A stretch of DNA of 64,000 bases, taken from assembly GCF_030818655.1 (NCBI RefSeq), contig NZ_JAUTAN010000001.1, forward strand, positions 4,030,001-4,094,000, in the 5' to 3' direction. Origin of the DNA: Nocardioides zeae (GTDB taxonomy: Bacteria; Actinomycetota; Actinomycetes; Propionibacteriales; Nocardioidaceae). Made by a program: the position numbers and the translations under genes. Under the pieces are notes generated by a model. The model saw nothing but the letters and a program-made list of their open reading frames with translations. It was not told the origin of the DNA and did not search any database. Positions 27,859 to 36,790 of the stretch are shown here, in pieces. Position 1 is the first letter of the stretch. Every line of letters begins with the position of its first letter.

Positions 27859-29516
27859 CGGAGCCCACCGCCGTACGCCTCGCCCGCGGCGTCGTCGCCG
27901 CCCTCCTGCGGGCCGGCATCACCGAGGTCGTGCTCGCGCCCGGTTCGCGCAACGCGCCGCTGGCCTTCGCGGTGTGGGACGCCGCGCGCGCCGGGCGGCT
28001 GCGGCTGCACACCCGGATCGACGAGCGCACCGCCGGCTTCCTGGCCCTCGGGCTGACCCGGGTCGGGGCGCGGGCCGCGGTGGTCTGCACCTCGGGCACC
28101 GCCGTCGCCAACCTGCACCCCGCGGTGCTGGAGGCCGCCCACAGCGCCGTGCCCCTCGTCGTCGTCAGCGCCGACCGCCCCGCCTCGCTGCGGGGTACCG
28201 GCGCATCGCAGACCACCGACCAGGTGCGGATGTTCGGCGACGCGGCCGCCTTCGTGGACGTCGCGGAGGAGGTGGAGCTGCCGGCGCTGGACGCCCTGCT
28301 CGCTCCCGGGGCCGGCAGCCCGGGGCCGCTGCAGCTCAACGTGCAGCTCTCCGGCGCGCTCGTGCCGGTCGATCCCTGGCCCGCCGCGGACATCCCGTCC
28401 GCGAGCCCGCCCGACGGTCCGCGGATCGCCGGCTCCCGGGCGGCGGACGTCTACCGGGCCCGGCTGGCCGAGGGTGCCGCCCACGTGCTGCCCGCCGGAC
28501 CCCGCACCGTCGTCGTCGCCGGCGACGACGCCGGCCCCCCGGCCCGGATGCTCGCCGAGGCCGCCGGCTGGCCGCTGCTGGCGGAGCCGAGCTCGGGGGC
28601 GCGCACGGGGCCGAACGCGCTGCGCTGCTACCGCCTGCTGCTCGACACCGACCTCGGCGCCCAGGTGGAGCGGGTCGTCGTGGTGGGCCACCCCACCCTG
28701 TCGCGTCCGATCACGCGGCTCGTCGAGCGCGCGGACGTCGAGGTCGTCTCCGTGCGGCACGCCGGCCGCTGGGCCCGGCGCCCGTTCCCCGTCGCGGCGG
28801 AGCACGACGCGGTGGCGGCGCCGGACTTGCCCTCTCCCGCCGACGCGGCCTGGTTGGCCGCCTGGCAGGAGGCCGACCGGGCCGCGGCGCGACGCGTCGA
28901 CGCGCTCGTGGCGGCGGAGGGCGAGCCGACGCCGTACGAGGTCGCCGGCACCGTCGCCCGCGCCCTGCCCGCCGGGGGACTGCTCGTCGTCGGCGCCTCG
29001 AGCCCGATCCGCGACCTCGACCTCATGGGCGTCGTGCCCCCCGCCGGACAGCGACGGCTCGTGCTCGCCAACCGCGGGCTCGCGGGCATCGACGGCACCG
29101 TGTCGACGGCCATCGGCGCCGCGCTGGGGCGCCCGCACTCGACGCGTGCGCTGGCGCTGGTGGGCGACGTGACGTTCCTCCACGACCACGGCGGGCTCGT
29201 GCTCGGGCCCCGCGAGGAGCAGCCCGACCTCACGATCGTCGTCGTCAACGACGACGGCGGCTCGATCTTCGCGATGCTGGAGCAGGGCGACCCGGCCCAC
29301 GCCGACGCCTTCGACACCCTCTTCGGCACGCCCCACGGCGTCGACCTGGCGAGCCTGTGCGCCGCGACGCGCACCCCCCACTGGCGCGTCGAGTCCGTCG
29401 CCGAGCTCGAGCACGCCCTCGCGTCGCCGGCGGGTGGGGTGGAGGTCGTCGAGGTGCGGGTACGCCGCGACAACCGCCGCGCGCTCGACACCGCGCTGCG
29501 TGGGTTGGGTGCCTGA
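27855..29516 (+). CDS. menD: 2-Succinyl-5-enolpyruvyl-6-hydroxy-3-cyclohexene-1-carboxylate synthase
   Basis: 553-residue ThDP enzyme that adds 2-oxoglutarate-derived succinyl semialdehyde to isochorismate, the first committed step of menaquinone synthesis. Motifs: VVLAPGSRNAPLAFAVW and the activating Glu region HTRIDERTAGFLALGLT; VCTSGTAVANLHPAVLEA; RGLAGIDGTVSTAIGAALG; and the ThDP-Mg motif near NDDGGSIFAMLEQGDP with its Gly-Asp at LVGDVTFLHD. Its substrate would come from the isochorismate synthase gene at 48.4 kb. No further gene is coupled to its 3' end. Confidence 0.94.
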   Translation: MTEPTAVRLARGVVAALLRAGITEVVLAPGSRNAPLAFAVWDAARAGRLRLHTRIDERTAGFLALGLTRVGARAAVVCTSGTAVANLHPAVLEAAHSAVPLVVVSADRPASLRGTGASQTTDQVRMFGDAAAFVDVAEEVELPALDALLAPGAGSPGPLQLNVQLSGALVPVDPWPAADIPSASPPDGPRIAGSRAADVYRARLAEGAAHVLPAGPRTVVVAGDDAGPPARMLAEAAGWPLLAEPSSGARTGPNALRCYRLLLDTDLGAQVERVVVVGHPTLSRPITRLVERADVEVVSVRHAGRWARRPFPVAAEHDAVAAPDLPSPADAAWLAAWQEADRAAARRVDALVAAEGEPTPYEVAGTVARALPAGGLLVVGASSPIRDLDLMGVVPPAGQRRLVLANRGLAGIDGTVSTAIGAALGRPHSTRALALVGDVTFLHDHGGLVLGPREEQPDLTIVVVNDDGGSIFAMLEQGDPAHADAFDTLFGTPHGVDLASLCAATRTPHWRVESVAELEHALASPAGGVEVVEVRVRRDNRRALDTALRGLGA

Positions 29517-29530
29517 GACGCTCGTCGTCC

Positions 29531-30058
29531 TCAGCCGGGCTGCGTCGCCTCGTGGGGCGGCCAGACGACGGTGAACCGCTCGAAGACGATGTCCTGGTCC
29601 TCGGACCACGTGGCGCCGCGGGCGGTACTGACCCGCGTCCAGTAGCGACGGTGCTCGCGCTGCCAGCTCGCCAGGCTGAGGTCGTCCTCGCCCTCCTCGG
29701 CGGCGAACGCAGCGTCGGCGCTCGTGAACGGACCCACCCGCAGCTCGGTGGTGCGCAGCACCGCCCGGGGGAAGCCGCCGCCGTCGCAGGCGATCCAGTG
29801 CGAGCCGATGCGGGGGAGCCCCTCTCCGCGGGCGAGGAAGTCGGCGACGAGCTCCGCGGTGGCGCGCTTCCGGCCCGACAGCACGAGCCCGAGCAGCTCG
29901 TCGGCGAGGCGCGCGGAGTCGCCGAAGTGCTCGACCGTGTGGTCGGGACAGGCACTGACGGCCTCCGGGTACGCCGCCGCGTACGCCGCCCACATCTCCG
30001 CCGCCGCCTCCCGGTCGGGGGCGCTGGCCGGGGTGCGGGGGGCGTCGGGCGCGGTCAC
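29531..30058 (-). CDS. ASCH domain-containing protein
   Basis: 175 residues. The ASCH core is visible as LLGLVLSGRKRATAELVADF, GSHWIACDGGGFPRAVLRTTEL, and EEGEDDLSLASWQREHRRYW. ASCH domains resemble PUA folds; some members hydrolyse N4-acetylcytidine or are RNA nucleases, but the activity here is unassigned. GTG 30058 has GAGCAT 6 bases upstream, a weak leaderless-type promoter. It converges on menD with 14 bases between. Confidence 0.82.
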   Translation of the reverse strand: MTAPDAPRTPASAPDREAAAEMWAAYAAAYPEAVSACPDHTVEHFGDSARLADELLGLVLSGRKRATAELVADFLARGEGLPRIGSHWIACDGGGFPRAVLRTTELRVGPFTSADAAFAAEEGEDDLSLASWQREHRRYWTRVSTARGATWSEDQDIVFERFTVVWPPHEATQPG

Positions 30059-30158
30059 GGGGTGATGCTCGCAGGCGTCTCGTCCGCGACGAGGTGGAGG
30101 GAGGCATGCTGCGCCGCCCGGCCACGGGGTGTGGGCGGGCGGCGGGTGGTGCTGGTCC

Positions 30159-31625
30159 TCAGGTCTCGTCGGGTGGTGTCCAGGGTCGGGTGCCGTCGCG
30201 GTCGACGAGGTAGGTCTGACCGTGGGGGCTGGTCCAGATGAGGGCGTTCGGTGGTTCGCCGTTGTCTGGGTGGGTGGGGCGGTAGGTCCAGCGTCTGCCG
30301 GTGCGGAGCTCGCGGTGGGTCTTCATGCGGTGGTGGCGTCGGCAGAGCGGGAAGAGGTTGGTCGTCGAGGTCTGGCCTCGTGGGCCGTTGTCGTCGTAGG
30401 CGCGGCAGTGGTCGAGGTCAGCGGTGCGGGAGCTGCGGGTGCAGTAGGGGAAGACGCAGCGGGGCCAGCGGGCTCTGACGTGGTCGGCGATGCGGTCCGG
30501 TGGGCTGTAGCCGTTCACGGCGTCGTCGAGGTTGAGGTCGATGATCGGCCTGATCGTGACGGTCGTGTCGGGGCTGGCGCACCAGGTCTGGACCTGCTCG
30601 ACCGTCACCGCTCCACGCGGTGCGCCGGGGGTGTCGAGGCGGGCCAGGTCGATCCCGGTGGTGCCGGTGCAGGCGTCGATCCCCGGGCCGAATCCGTTGA
30701 GGGTGCCGGTGATCGCGGCTTGGTCGAGATGGACGAACAGCACGACCTCGCGCCGCGCCCGCTGGACCGGGCGTTGATCGCTCTCGGCGGACTCGTCGGC
30801 CGTGGCGTAGTCGAGGGTCGTGACGCCGTCGCAGCGTCGCGCGATCTCACCGAGGGCGATGGAGCGTCGTACGTCGAGGTCCTGATCGCACCCCAGGTCG
30901 ACGAGGTGCCGGGCCACGTGCGCGACCGTCCGCTCGAGGTCGAGCGCGTCGGCAAGGTCGAGGGTGCCGTGGACGTCCACGGTGCCGCGCAGCGTGCCCG
31001 TGAGCGGGTCGGCGTAGTCCACGTCGCCGAGCTCGATGCTCAGGTGCCGTCCGCCGTCGGCCTCGGCCCGCTCGGCCTCGGTGGTCTCGGGGTCGAACCG
31101 CGCCGCAGCCTCGGCCACGAGCCGATCGACCTCGGGGCCGGTGGCCTTGTGCGCGACGTACGCGATGTGCCTGTCGACGAAGCTCGCCGCCTCGAACGTC
31201 AGCGTGCGCGTGGTCTGGGCGATCCGTCGTCCTCGCCAGACGTCGACCTCACCGGCAGCGATCCGGGCGTGGACACGCGGGAGCCGGTAGCGCAGCTCGA
31301 CCGCATCCCCGACCAACCGCCGTGCGGCGTCGAACGAACAGCCACGGGCGGCGGCGACCTCGCCGATGCAGAACTCCGCCACCACCGGCGCCCCGGGGCC
31401 GCCGAGCTCGAGGAACTGATCCCCCGCCAGGGCCTCGGCGTCTCGTTCGTAGTGCCACTCACCCAGCACCGTGATCGGATCACCCACGACCTCCTCAGAG
31501 GTGTGCGCAGAAGCCCAGTCACCCACCGCCACGAACGCAGCCGCCTCCGCCACGCGAGCCGCCGTCGCGCGCTCGCGGACCGCGTCGATCAACGCGGTCG
31601 CTGTGGTGTGGGTCCCCCGATCCAT
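30159..31625 (-). CDS. DUF222-HNH endonuclease (13E12 repeat family), copy 1
   Basis: 488 residues. The large N-terminal DUF222 helical domain covers about 20-330 (AEFCIGEVAAARGCSFDAARRL; VDVWRGRRIAQTTRTL). The C-terminal HNH nuclease has CVFPYCTRSSRTADLDHC, N in NLFPLCRRHHRMKTH, matching H-N-H with flanking cysteines. This is the protein family of the M. tuberculosis REP13E12 repeats. Nearly identical to the copy at 36925-38400; most differences are conservative. A LexA-type box lies next to its -10, so DNA damage should induce it. ATG 31625 has TAGAGT 6 bases upstream (leaderless). No transposase is present. Confidence 0.9.
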   Translation of the reverse strand: MDRGTHTTATALIDAVRERATAARVAEAAAFVAVGDWASAHTSEEVVGDPITVLGEWHYERDAEALAGDQFLELGGPGAPVVAEFCIGEVAAARGCSFDAARRLVGDAVELRYRLPRVHARIAAGEVDVWRGRRIAQTTRTLTFEAASFVDRHIAYVAHKATGPEVDRLVAEAAARFDPETTEAERAEADGGRHLSIELGDVDYADPLTGTLRGTVDVHGTLDLADALDLERTVAHVARHLVDLGCDQDLDVRRSIALGEIARRCDGVTTLDYATADESAESDQRPVQRARREVVLFVHLDQAAITGTLNGFGPGIDACTGTTGIDLARLDTPGAPRGAVTVEQVQTWCASPDTTVTIRPIIDLNLDDAVNGYSPPDRIADHVRARWPRCVFPYCTRSSRTADLDHCRAYDDNGPRGQTSTTNLFPLCRRHHRMKTHRELRTGRRWTYRPTHPDNGEPPNALIWTSPHGQTYLVDRDGTRPWTPPDET

Positions 31626-31631
31626 GACCCC

Positions 31632-31637
31632 ACTCTA
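31632..31637 (-). promoter_or_regulatory. -10 element of DUF222-HNH copy 1
   Basis: TAGAGT on the minus strand, 6 bases before ATG 31625; same arrangement as in copy 2. Confidence 0.5.
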
Positions 31638-31638
31638 G

Positions 31639-31654
31639 TCGAACACGCATTCGA
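31639..31654 (-). promoter_or_regulatory. LexA (SOS) box, one mismatch, DUF222-HNH copy 1
   Basis: On the minus strand TCGAATGCGTGTTCGA matches the actinobacterial SOS box TCGAACRNRYGTTCGA except for one base (T for C) in the left half. It abuts the -10 hexamer, as expected for repression. A 10-bp hairpin (GGTGGTGACC arms) lies just upstream at about 31652-31675, as in copy 2. Confidence 0.6.
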
Positions 31655-31705
31655 TCACCACCTCTTGGTGGTGACCTGTGGATGACCGACCCCCGCTGGC
31701 GCCGA

Positions 31706-31766
31706 GTTGTCACGTACGCAGCGACGACTCCCCGCCCCGCACCACGGCGTACATGACAACTCGACG
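31706..31766. repeat. Palindrome upstream of DUF222-HNH copy 1
   Basis: Left arm beginning GAGTTGTCACGTACG pairs with CGTACATGACAACTC on the right, about 17-19 bp with wobble-type mismatches. The same palindrome occurs at 36784-36849. Its outer end is also the first unit of the 31-bp array. Confidence 0.7.
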
Positions 31767-31891
31767 CACCCGCCGCGCCGTCCGACCCAACTCGACGTCC
31801 CCGCCGCGGCGTTCAACCCACCTCGACGCCCACGCCGCGCCGTATAACCCACCTCGACGCGCCCGCCGCGCCGTCCAACCCAACTCGACGC
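31760..31891 (-). repeat. 31-bp tandem repeat array, left HNH element
   Basis: CTCGAC recurs at 31760, 31791, 31822, 31853 and 31884, exactly 31 bases apart; on the minus strand units begin GCGTCGAGKTGGGT. The units vary more (e.g. TATACGGCGC, GAACGCCGC) than those at 7.64 kb. The stretch 31892-31979 up to the alcohol dehydrogenase shows only a Shine-Dalgarno sequence. Confidence 0.85.
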
Positions 31892-31979
31892 GCCCCGTCA
31901 GTGCTCGGTGTGGAGCCGGGTTGTTCACTGGAGGGGTCGTGGGGAGCGCCCCCGCGACGTGCACCTCAGGAGAGAAACC

Positions 31980-33029
31980 TTGCCGCAGACCGTCGACGCC
32001 CTGGTCACCCCTGGCGCTGGCCAGCCGTTCGAGCGCTCCACCATCCAGCGCCGCGACCCCGGCCCGCACGACGTCGTCATCGACATCCACTACGCCGGCA
32101 TCTGCCACTCCGACATCCACACCGCCCGCGAGGAGTGGGGTCCGGCGTCGTTCCCCCTCACCCCCGGCCACGAGATCGCCGGTGTCGTCGCGGCCGTCGG
32201 TGACTCCGTGACAACCCACGCCGTCGGCGACCGGGTCGGGGTCGGCTGCTTCGTCGACTCGTGCCGCGAGTGCGAGAACTGCAAGGCGGGGGAGGAGCAG
32301 TACTGCCTCCGCGGGGAGGTCGGCACCTACAACGCGCAGACCTACGACGGCGAGCAGACCCAGGGCGGCTACTCGCGCTCGATCGTCGTCGACGAGAACT
32401 ACGTGCTCCGGATCCCCGAGGGCGTCGAGCTCGACGTCGCCGCCCCGCTGCTGTGCGCGGGCATCACGCTCTACTCGCCCTTGCACCACTGGGGGGCCGG
32501 CCCGGGCAAGCGCGTCGCCATCGTCGGCATGGGCGGCCTCGGCCACATGGGCGTGAAGATCGCGTCCGCCCTCGGTGCCGAGGTCACGGTGCTCAGCCAG
32601 ACGCTCAGCAAGGAGGAGGACGGCCGCCGTCTCGGCGCCGACCACTTCTACGCGACGTCGGACAAGGACACCTTCAAGAAGCTCCGGGGCCACTTCGACC
32701 TCATCGTCAACACGGTGTCGGCGAACCTGCCCCTCGACCGCTACCTGTCGATGCTGCGGCTCGACGGCGCGATGGTGAACGTGGGCCTGCCCGAGGAGCC
32801 GGAGAACTTCCGCCCGTTCTCGCTCGCCGGCATGCGCCGCACCCTCGCCGGCTCGAAGATCGGTGGCATCCGCGAGACCCAGGAGATGCTCGACTTCTGC
32901 GCCGAGCACGGCCTGGGCGCCGAGATCGAGAAGATCACCGTGGACGACGTCAACGAGGCCTGGGAGCGCGTCATCGCCTCCGACGTGCGCTACCGCTTCG
33001 TCATCGACATCGCCTCGTTCGACAAGTGA
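31980..33029 (+). CDS. NAD(P)-dependent zinc alcohol dehydrogenase (CAD/YahK-like)
   Basis: 349 residues, medium-chain dehydrogenase. Catalytic zinc ligands are in [10 protein letters not shown] (Cys), TPGHEIAG (His-Glu) and the later [10 protein letters not shown] (Cys). The structural zinc loop is [15 protein letters not shown]. The nucleotide fold is [21 protein letters not shown]. Best fit is the cinnamyl-alcohol dehydrogenase group that reduces aldehydes with NADPH. The start is TTG 31980, with AGGAGA 6 bases before; no ATG or GTG gives the N-terminus. It is the first gene inside the segment bounded by the inverted HNH elements. Confidence 0.9.
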   Translation: MPQTVDALVTPGAGQPFERSTIQRRDPGPHDVVIDIHYAGICHSDIHTAREEWGPASFPLTPGHEIAGVVAAVGDSVTTHAVGDRVGVGCFVDSCRECENCKAGEEQYCLRGEVGTYNAQTYDGEQTQGGYSRSIVVDENYVLRIPEGVELDVAAPLLCAGITLYSPLHHWGAGPGKRVAIVGMGGLGHMGVKIASALGAEVTVLSQTLSKEEDGRRLGADHFYATSDKDTFKKLRGHFDLIVNTVSANLPLDRYLSMLRLDGAMVNVGLPEEPENFRPFSLAGMRRTLAGSKIGGIRETQEMLDFCAEHGLGAEIEKITVDDVNEAWERVIASDVRYRFVIDIASFDK

Positions 33030-33112
33030 GCACGCTCCACTAGCACGACCGGGAGCCAGGCCGCGGCCGCGCGCGGGTTTGCCCCGCGCGCGGTCGGGGC
33101 ACCCGGGTCCGG

Positions 33113-33664
33113 GTGAGCGAGCCGCAGCTTCCACCGTTCTTCCGACCGCTGCGCGAGCGCCTGCCCGACGTCGACATCGTCGTGCTGCCGCCGCCGGCGC
33201 CTCGTGCCGAGCCCGTGCCGCTCCCGGCGCCGGCGGACGAGGTCGCGCGGCGTACCGCGGCTTGGGTGCGCGAGCTCTGGGACGGGTTCGGCGCCCCGGA
33301 GCCGTCCACGACGACGGTGCGCTGGACCCCGGGCGGGTCGCGCGGCGCGGTCGCCCTCGAGGTGCTGCTCGTCGCCACCCCCGTCGACACGACCGCCGCG
33401 CTGGCGGTGCTCGTCGCCGCCGCCGACTCCCTCCGTGTGCCCGGCGCCCTCGCGTGGCACGTGCTCACGCCGCCGACGGGTCTGGCCCGCGTCCAGGCGA
33501 GTGCCGAGACCGCGGGCGTGCGCTACGCCGCCGACCTCGTCCACGTGCCCGCCCGTGACCGGCTCTTCCTGCGGCTCACGGTCGGCGACCACGAGGTGGG
33601 CCCGGAGACCGCCGCGAGCCTGGCCGCGACCCCCGACGCCCGCGAGGGGGTGCGCGGGGAGTGA
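33113..33664 (+). CDS. Hypothetical protein in WXG100 operon
   Basis: 183 residues, soluble, Pro/Ala-rich N-terminus (VVLPPPAPRAEPVPLPAPAD) then an alpha/beta region (GAVALEVLLVATPV; LFLRLTVGDHEVG). I do not recognise the family. It overlaps the WXG100-like gene by GTGA, and that gene overlaps the alpha/beta hydrolase gene in the same way, so the three are coupled. By position it may be a chaperone or partner for the WXG100 protein (inference). GTG start chosen as the first in frame after the dehydrogenase. Confidence 0.6.
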   Translation: MSEPQLPPFFRPLRERLPDVDIVVLPPPAPRAEPVPLPAPADEVARRTAAWVRELWDGFGAPEPSTTTVRWTPGGSRGAVALEVLLVATPVDTTAALAVLVAAADSLRVPGALAWHVLTPPTGLARVQASAETAGVRYAADLVHVPARDRLFLRLTVGDHEVGPETAASLAATPDAREGVRGE

Positions 33665-33960
33665 CCGCCGAGTGGGACGACATCTACACCCCCGCCGCCT
33701 GGTGGGGCGAGCTGGACACCACCATGCAGGGGGTGCGCACCCGGCTCGGCGACCTCGCGGTCACGGCGTTCGGTGAGTCGGTGCGGCCGGCGGCCACGAC
33801 GTTCGTCGAGGCCTGGCGGGGGTACGCCGACGAGAGCGTCGAGATCTGCGCAGGCGTCGCCGAGGCGCTGACGACGATGGCCGTCGACGTCGACCGCACC
33901 GACTCCGAGGTCGCCCAGGCCTTCGACGGTCTCGATGGCTCGATCGGGGAGGCGCTGTGA
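33661..33960 (+). CDS. WXG100-superfamily-like protein
   Basis: 99 residues, all helical in prediction by eye, with a Trp-x-Gly turn at W52-R53-G54 in the middle, the defining feature of WXG100 (ESAT-6-like) hairpins exported by type VII secretion. No clean YxxxD/E export signal follows; the nearest is YADES just after the turn. No ESX ATPase or membrane component is in the window. It overlaps both neighbours and so is probably made with the hydrolase that follows. Confidence 0.6.
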   Translation: MTAEWDDIYTPAAWWGELDTTMQGVRTRLGDLAVTAFGESVRPAATTFVEAWRGYADESVEICAGVAEALTTMAVDVDRTDSEVAQAFDGLDGSIGEAL

Positions 33961-35738
33961 CCACGATCCGGGTCGACCAGCCGGTCCCGGCGGCGACGTC
34001 CGACCTCGACGAGCTGACGGGGGACCCGGGCCAGGCCGACGCGTTCGGCCGTGACCTCTCCTCCATCGCCGTCCAGGGTTTCGAGGTCGTCGCGGAGCGC
34101 GCGCTGACGGCGCCCGTGGTGGCGTGGTTCGGGGAGTCGCGCGTCGCCTACGACGAGAAGGCGACCCAGATCGCGAACCAGCACCGCACCCTCACGGAGA
34201 ACCTGCAGGCCGTGGCGCGCACCTGCTTCGCCTACGCCGACACGCTCGCCGACCTGAAGTGGGAGCGCGACGGCCTGGTGAGCACCCACCAGCACCTCGT
34301 CGCGACGCGCCAGACGCTGCTGAACGACATCACGGCGGCCGCCGACGAGACCGAACCGCTCGTCGTGCGCACCCTGCAGGACCGGGCGACCGAGCTCAAC
34401 GGCGCCATCGCGACCTTCCAGACCGACTACGCGGACTGGCAGCAGCGCGTGACCGCCAACGAGACCCTCATGCGGGACGCGTTCACGCGGCTCGACGAGG
34501 TCGAGGAGGTGACGGCGCCGGCCATCGTCGACCCGATCGCGGCCGGCGCGATGGACCTGCCGGGCGCCCCGGGGAGCGGGGCGACGCCCGAGCAGGTCCG
34601 CGACTGGTGGAACGACCTCGACGCCGCGCAGCAGGAGGCGGTCATCGCGGCGTACCCCGACGTCATCGGCTCCGCCGACGGCATCCCGGCGGACGGGCGG
34701 GACCAGGCCAACCGGGTGTCGCTCGACGCCGACCTCGCCGATCTCGAGGCCCAGGACGCCATCGGCGCGCTCAACGAGGACGAGCGCCGGCACCTCGCGA
34801 ACGCTGAGGCGACGCGCACGGCGCTGCAGAACGCGGACTCCTACGTCGACCCCACGACCGACGAGGCGCCGGGGGGCCAGCTGTGGCTCTACGACCCGAC
34901 CGCCCACGGCGGCGACGGCGCCGTGGCGATCGGCGTCGGCGACCTCGACACCGCCGACCACATCGCCGCCCGCGTGCCGGGCATCACGACCGACCAGGAG
35001 GATGCGCCCACCCTCATGCAGGAGGCGATCAACACCTACCAGTCGACGGTCTACAACGGCGTCGACGGCACGGTGGCGTCGATGTTCTGGTTGGGGTACG
35101 ACGCGCCCGACGCCTTCTACTCGCCGGCGACGCTGAGCCAGGGACGCGCGGAGGAGGGAGCCGAGGCCTTCGCCGACGACATCGCGGGCCTCCGGGCGAG
35201 CCGCGACCCCGACCTCGGCCCCGCCCACCTGACGGCGATCGGGCACTCCTACGGCTCGACCACCACCGCCCTCGCGGCCTCCGAGCACGACCTCGACGCC
35301 GACGACGTCGTGCTGCTGGGCAGCCCGGGCGCCGGCCTCCAGAACCCGACGGCCGAGTCGCTCGGCATCGAGGGCGACGTCTACGTCGGGCGCAACAGCC
35401 GCGACGTCGTCGGCGTCCTCGGTGGGGAGGGTGCGATCCACAGCCCCGCGGCCCAGCTCGGCTTCGATCCCTCCACCGACGACTTCGGCGCGATCCGCTT
35501 CGAGGCGGAGGACCCCAGTCGCAGCTGGCACCGCGGCGTCGCGCAGCACGGGCTCTACTTCGCCAACGACAGCGAGTCGCTCTACAACATCGGTCGCGTG
35601 GTGGCCGGCGACGGGGACGCGGTCAACGAGGCCGAGCACTCCTACGACCCGTGGTGGACCACCCCGGTCGATCCCGAGTGGGACCGTGACCCGACGAGCG
35701 ACGAGTCGGGGCGGTCCGACACGCAGGAGGACGAGTGA
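33957..35738 (+). CDS. Alpha/beta hydrolase of the DUF1023 (Abhydrolase_8) type with helical N-terminus
   Basis: 593 residues. The first 270 are helical, with long coiled-coil-like stretches (AVARTCFAYADTLADLKWER). The C-terminal domain has the nucleophile elbow GHSYGS (Ser431), a following LLGSPGAGLQNP strand and a late His in the RSWHRGVAQHG or EHSYDP region. DUF1023 hydrolases occur at type VII-linked loci in actinobacteria, often fused to or beside WXG100 domains, and some are thought to be effectors or cell-wall lipases. The substrate is unknown. There is no signal peptide. It lies in the segment between the inverted HNH elements. Confidence 0.78.
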   Translation: MTTIRVDQPVPAATSDLDELTGDPGQADAFGRDLSSIAVQGFEVVAERALTAPVVAWFGESRVAYDEKATQIANQHRTLTENLQAVARTCFAYADTLADLKWERDGLVSTHQHLVATRQTLLNDITAAADETEPLVVRTLQDRATELNGAIATFQTDYADWQQRVTANETLMRDAFTRLDEVEEVTAPAIVDPIAAGAMDLPGAPGSGATPEQVRDWWNDLDAAQQEAVIAAYPDVIGSADGIPADGRDQANRVSLDADLADLEAQDAIGALNEDERRHLANAEATRTALQNADSYVDPTTDEAPGGQLWLYDPTAHGGDGAVAIGVGDLDTADHIAARVPGITTDQEDAPTLMQEAINTYQSTVYNGVDGTVASMFWLGYDAPDAFYSPATLSQGRAEEGAEAFADDIAGLRASRDPDLGPAHLTAIGHSYGSTTTALAASEHDLDADDVVLLGSPGAGLQNPTAESLGIEGDVYVGRNSRDVVGVLGGEGAIHSPAAQLGFDPSTDDFGAIRFEAEDPSRSWHRGVAQHGLYFANDSESLYNIGRVVAGDGDAVNEAEHSYDPWWTTPVDPEWDRDPTSDESGRSDTQEDE

Positions 35739-35750
35739 ACGGCGGCTGCC

Positions 35751-35756
35751 TAGGGT
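35751..35756 (+). promoter_or_regulatory. -10 element, leaderless promoter of hydroxyacid dehydrogenase
   Basis: TAGGGT ends 6 bases before ATG 35763. Confidence 0.45.
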
Positions 35757-35762
35757 GGGCGC

Positions 35763-36686
35763 ATGGCTCAGGTGTGGATGGACTACGACCGCTCCGAGGT
35801 GGAGGAGGTCGTCGGGCCGTTGCCCGACGGGCTGACCTACGCGCGCTACGACGGTGAGCACGAACCCGACGGCATCGAGCAGGTCGAGTTCTATGTGCCG
35901 CCGTACTTCGGCCCCGTTGACCCCGCCCTCGTCGGCCGCATGCCCGCGCTGAAGGTCGTGCAGGCGCCCAGTGCGGGCGTCGACCACCTGCTCCCGCACG
36001 TCCCCGCCGACGTCGCCCTGTGCCGCGCCGCGGGGGTCCACGACCCCGGTACGGCGGAGCTCGCCCTCGGCCTGCTGCTGGCGGCCCAGCGCGACTTCCC
36101 GCGCTGGTTCGCCCAGCAGCAGCGCCGCGAGTGGGACCAGTTCAACGGCGGCCCCTCCGTCGCTGACCGCCGGGTGCTGATCATCGGCTACGGCTCGATC
36201 GGCCAGGCCATCCACCGCCGCCTCGACGGGTTCGAGTGCGACGTCGTGCCGGTGGCGACGACCGCCCGCACCGGTCCGTACGGCGCGGTCCACGGCGTCG
36301 ACGAGCTGCCGTCCCTGCTGCCGGGGGCGGACGCGGTCATCATCGTGACGCCGCTGACGCCGGCCACGGAGGGCCTCGTGGACGCCGCGTTCCTCGCAGC
36401 GCTGCCGGACGGCGCGCTCCTCGTGAACGTCGGCCGCGGCAAGGTCGTCGACACCGACGCGCTGCTGGCCGAGGTGAGGTCGGGGCGTCTTCGCGCGGCG
36501 CTCGACGTCGTCGACCCCGAGCCCCTGCCCGCCGACCACCCGCTGTGGAACGCGCCCGGCGTGATCATCACGCCGCACGTCGCCGGCGGCACGACGGCCA
36601 TGCGGCCCCGGCTGTTCCGGATCATCGAGGAGAACCTCCGCCGGTACGTCGCCGGCGAGCCCCCGGTGCACGCGGTGGAGCGCTAG
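35763..36686 (+). CDS. D-2-hydroxyacid dehydrogenase family protein
   Basis: 307 residues, D-isomer-specific NAD-dependent dehydrogenase. The NAD fold is VLIIGYGSIGQAIHRRL. Substrate Arg is in LVNVGRGKVVDTDAL, the Glu in DVVDPEPLPADHPLW and the catalytic His in ITPHVAGGTTAM. The N-terminal domain includes VVQAPSAGVDHLLPHVP. The group includes glyoxylate/hydroxypyruvate reductases and phosphonate dehydrogenases; the exact substrate is open. Own leaderless promoter at 35751. It ends 4 bases before the 31-bp array of the right HNH element. Confidence 0.88.
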   Translation: MAQVWMDYDRSEVEEVVGPLPDGLTYARYDGEHEPDGIEQVEFYVPPYFGPVDPALVGRMPALKVVQAPSAGVDHLLPHVPADVALCRAAGVHDPGTAELALGLLLAAQRDFPRWFAQQQRREWDQFNGGPSVADRRVLIIGYGSIGQAIHRRLDGFECDVVPVATTARTGPYGAVHGVDELPSLLPGADAVIIVTPLTPATEGLVDAAFLAALPDGALLVNVGRGKVVDTDALLAEVRSGRLRAALDVVDPEPLPADHPLWNAPGVIITPHVAGGTTAMRPRLFRIIEENLRRYVAGEPPVHAVER

Positions 36687-36689
36687 GCG

Positions 36690-36790
36690 CGTCGAGTTGG
36701 GTTGGACGGCGCGGCAGGCGCGTCGAGTTGGGTTGGACGGCGCGGCAGGCGCGTCGAGTTGGGTCGGACGGCGCGGTGCGGGGCGTCGAG
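36690..36790 (+). repeat. 31-bp tandem repeat array, right HNH element
   Basis: GTCGAG recurs at 36691, 36722, 36753 and 36785 (spacing 31, 31, 32). Units begin GCGTCGAGTTGGGTTGG; the last runs into the palindrome at 36784. Confidence 0.88.

Larger units (their letters stand above)
30103..31891 (-). repeat. Left copy of a 1.75-1.8 kb inverted repeat carrying a DUF222-HNH gene
   Basis: From GCATGCTGCGCCGCCCGGCC near 30103, through the nuclease gene, its LexA box and palindrome, to the 31-bp array ending near 31891, this segment is closely similar to the reverse complement of 36687-38451. Similarity covers non-coding flanks as well as the gene, so the whole unit was duplicated. A GC-rich hairpin (CGCCGCCC paired with GGGCGGCG) at about 30113-30146 probably terminates the gene. 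Confidence 0.8.
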
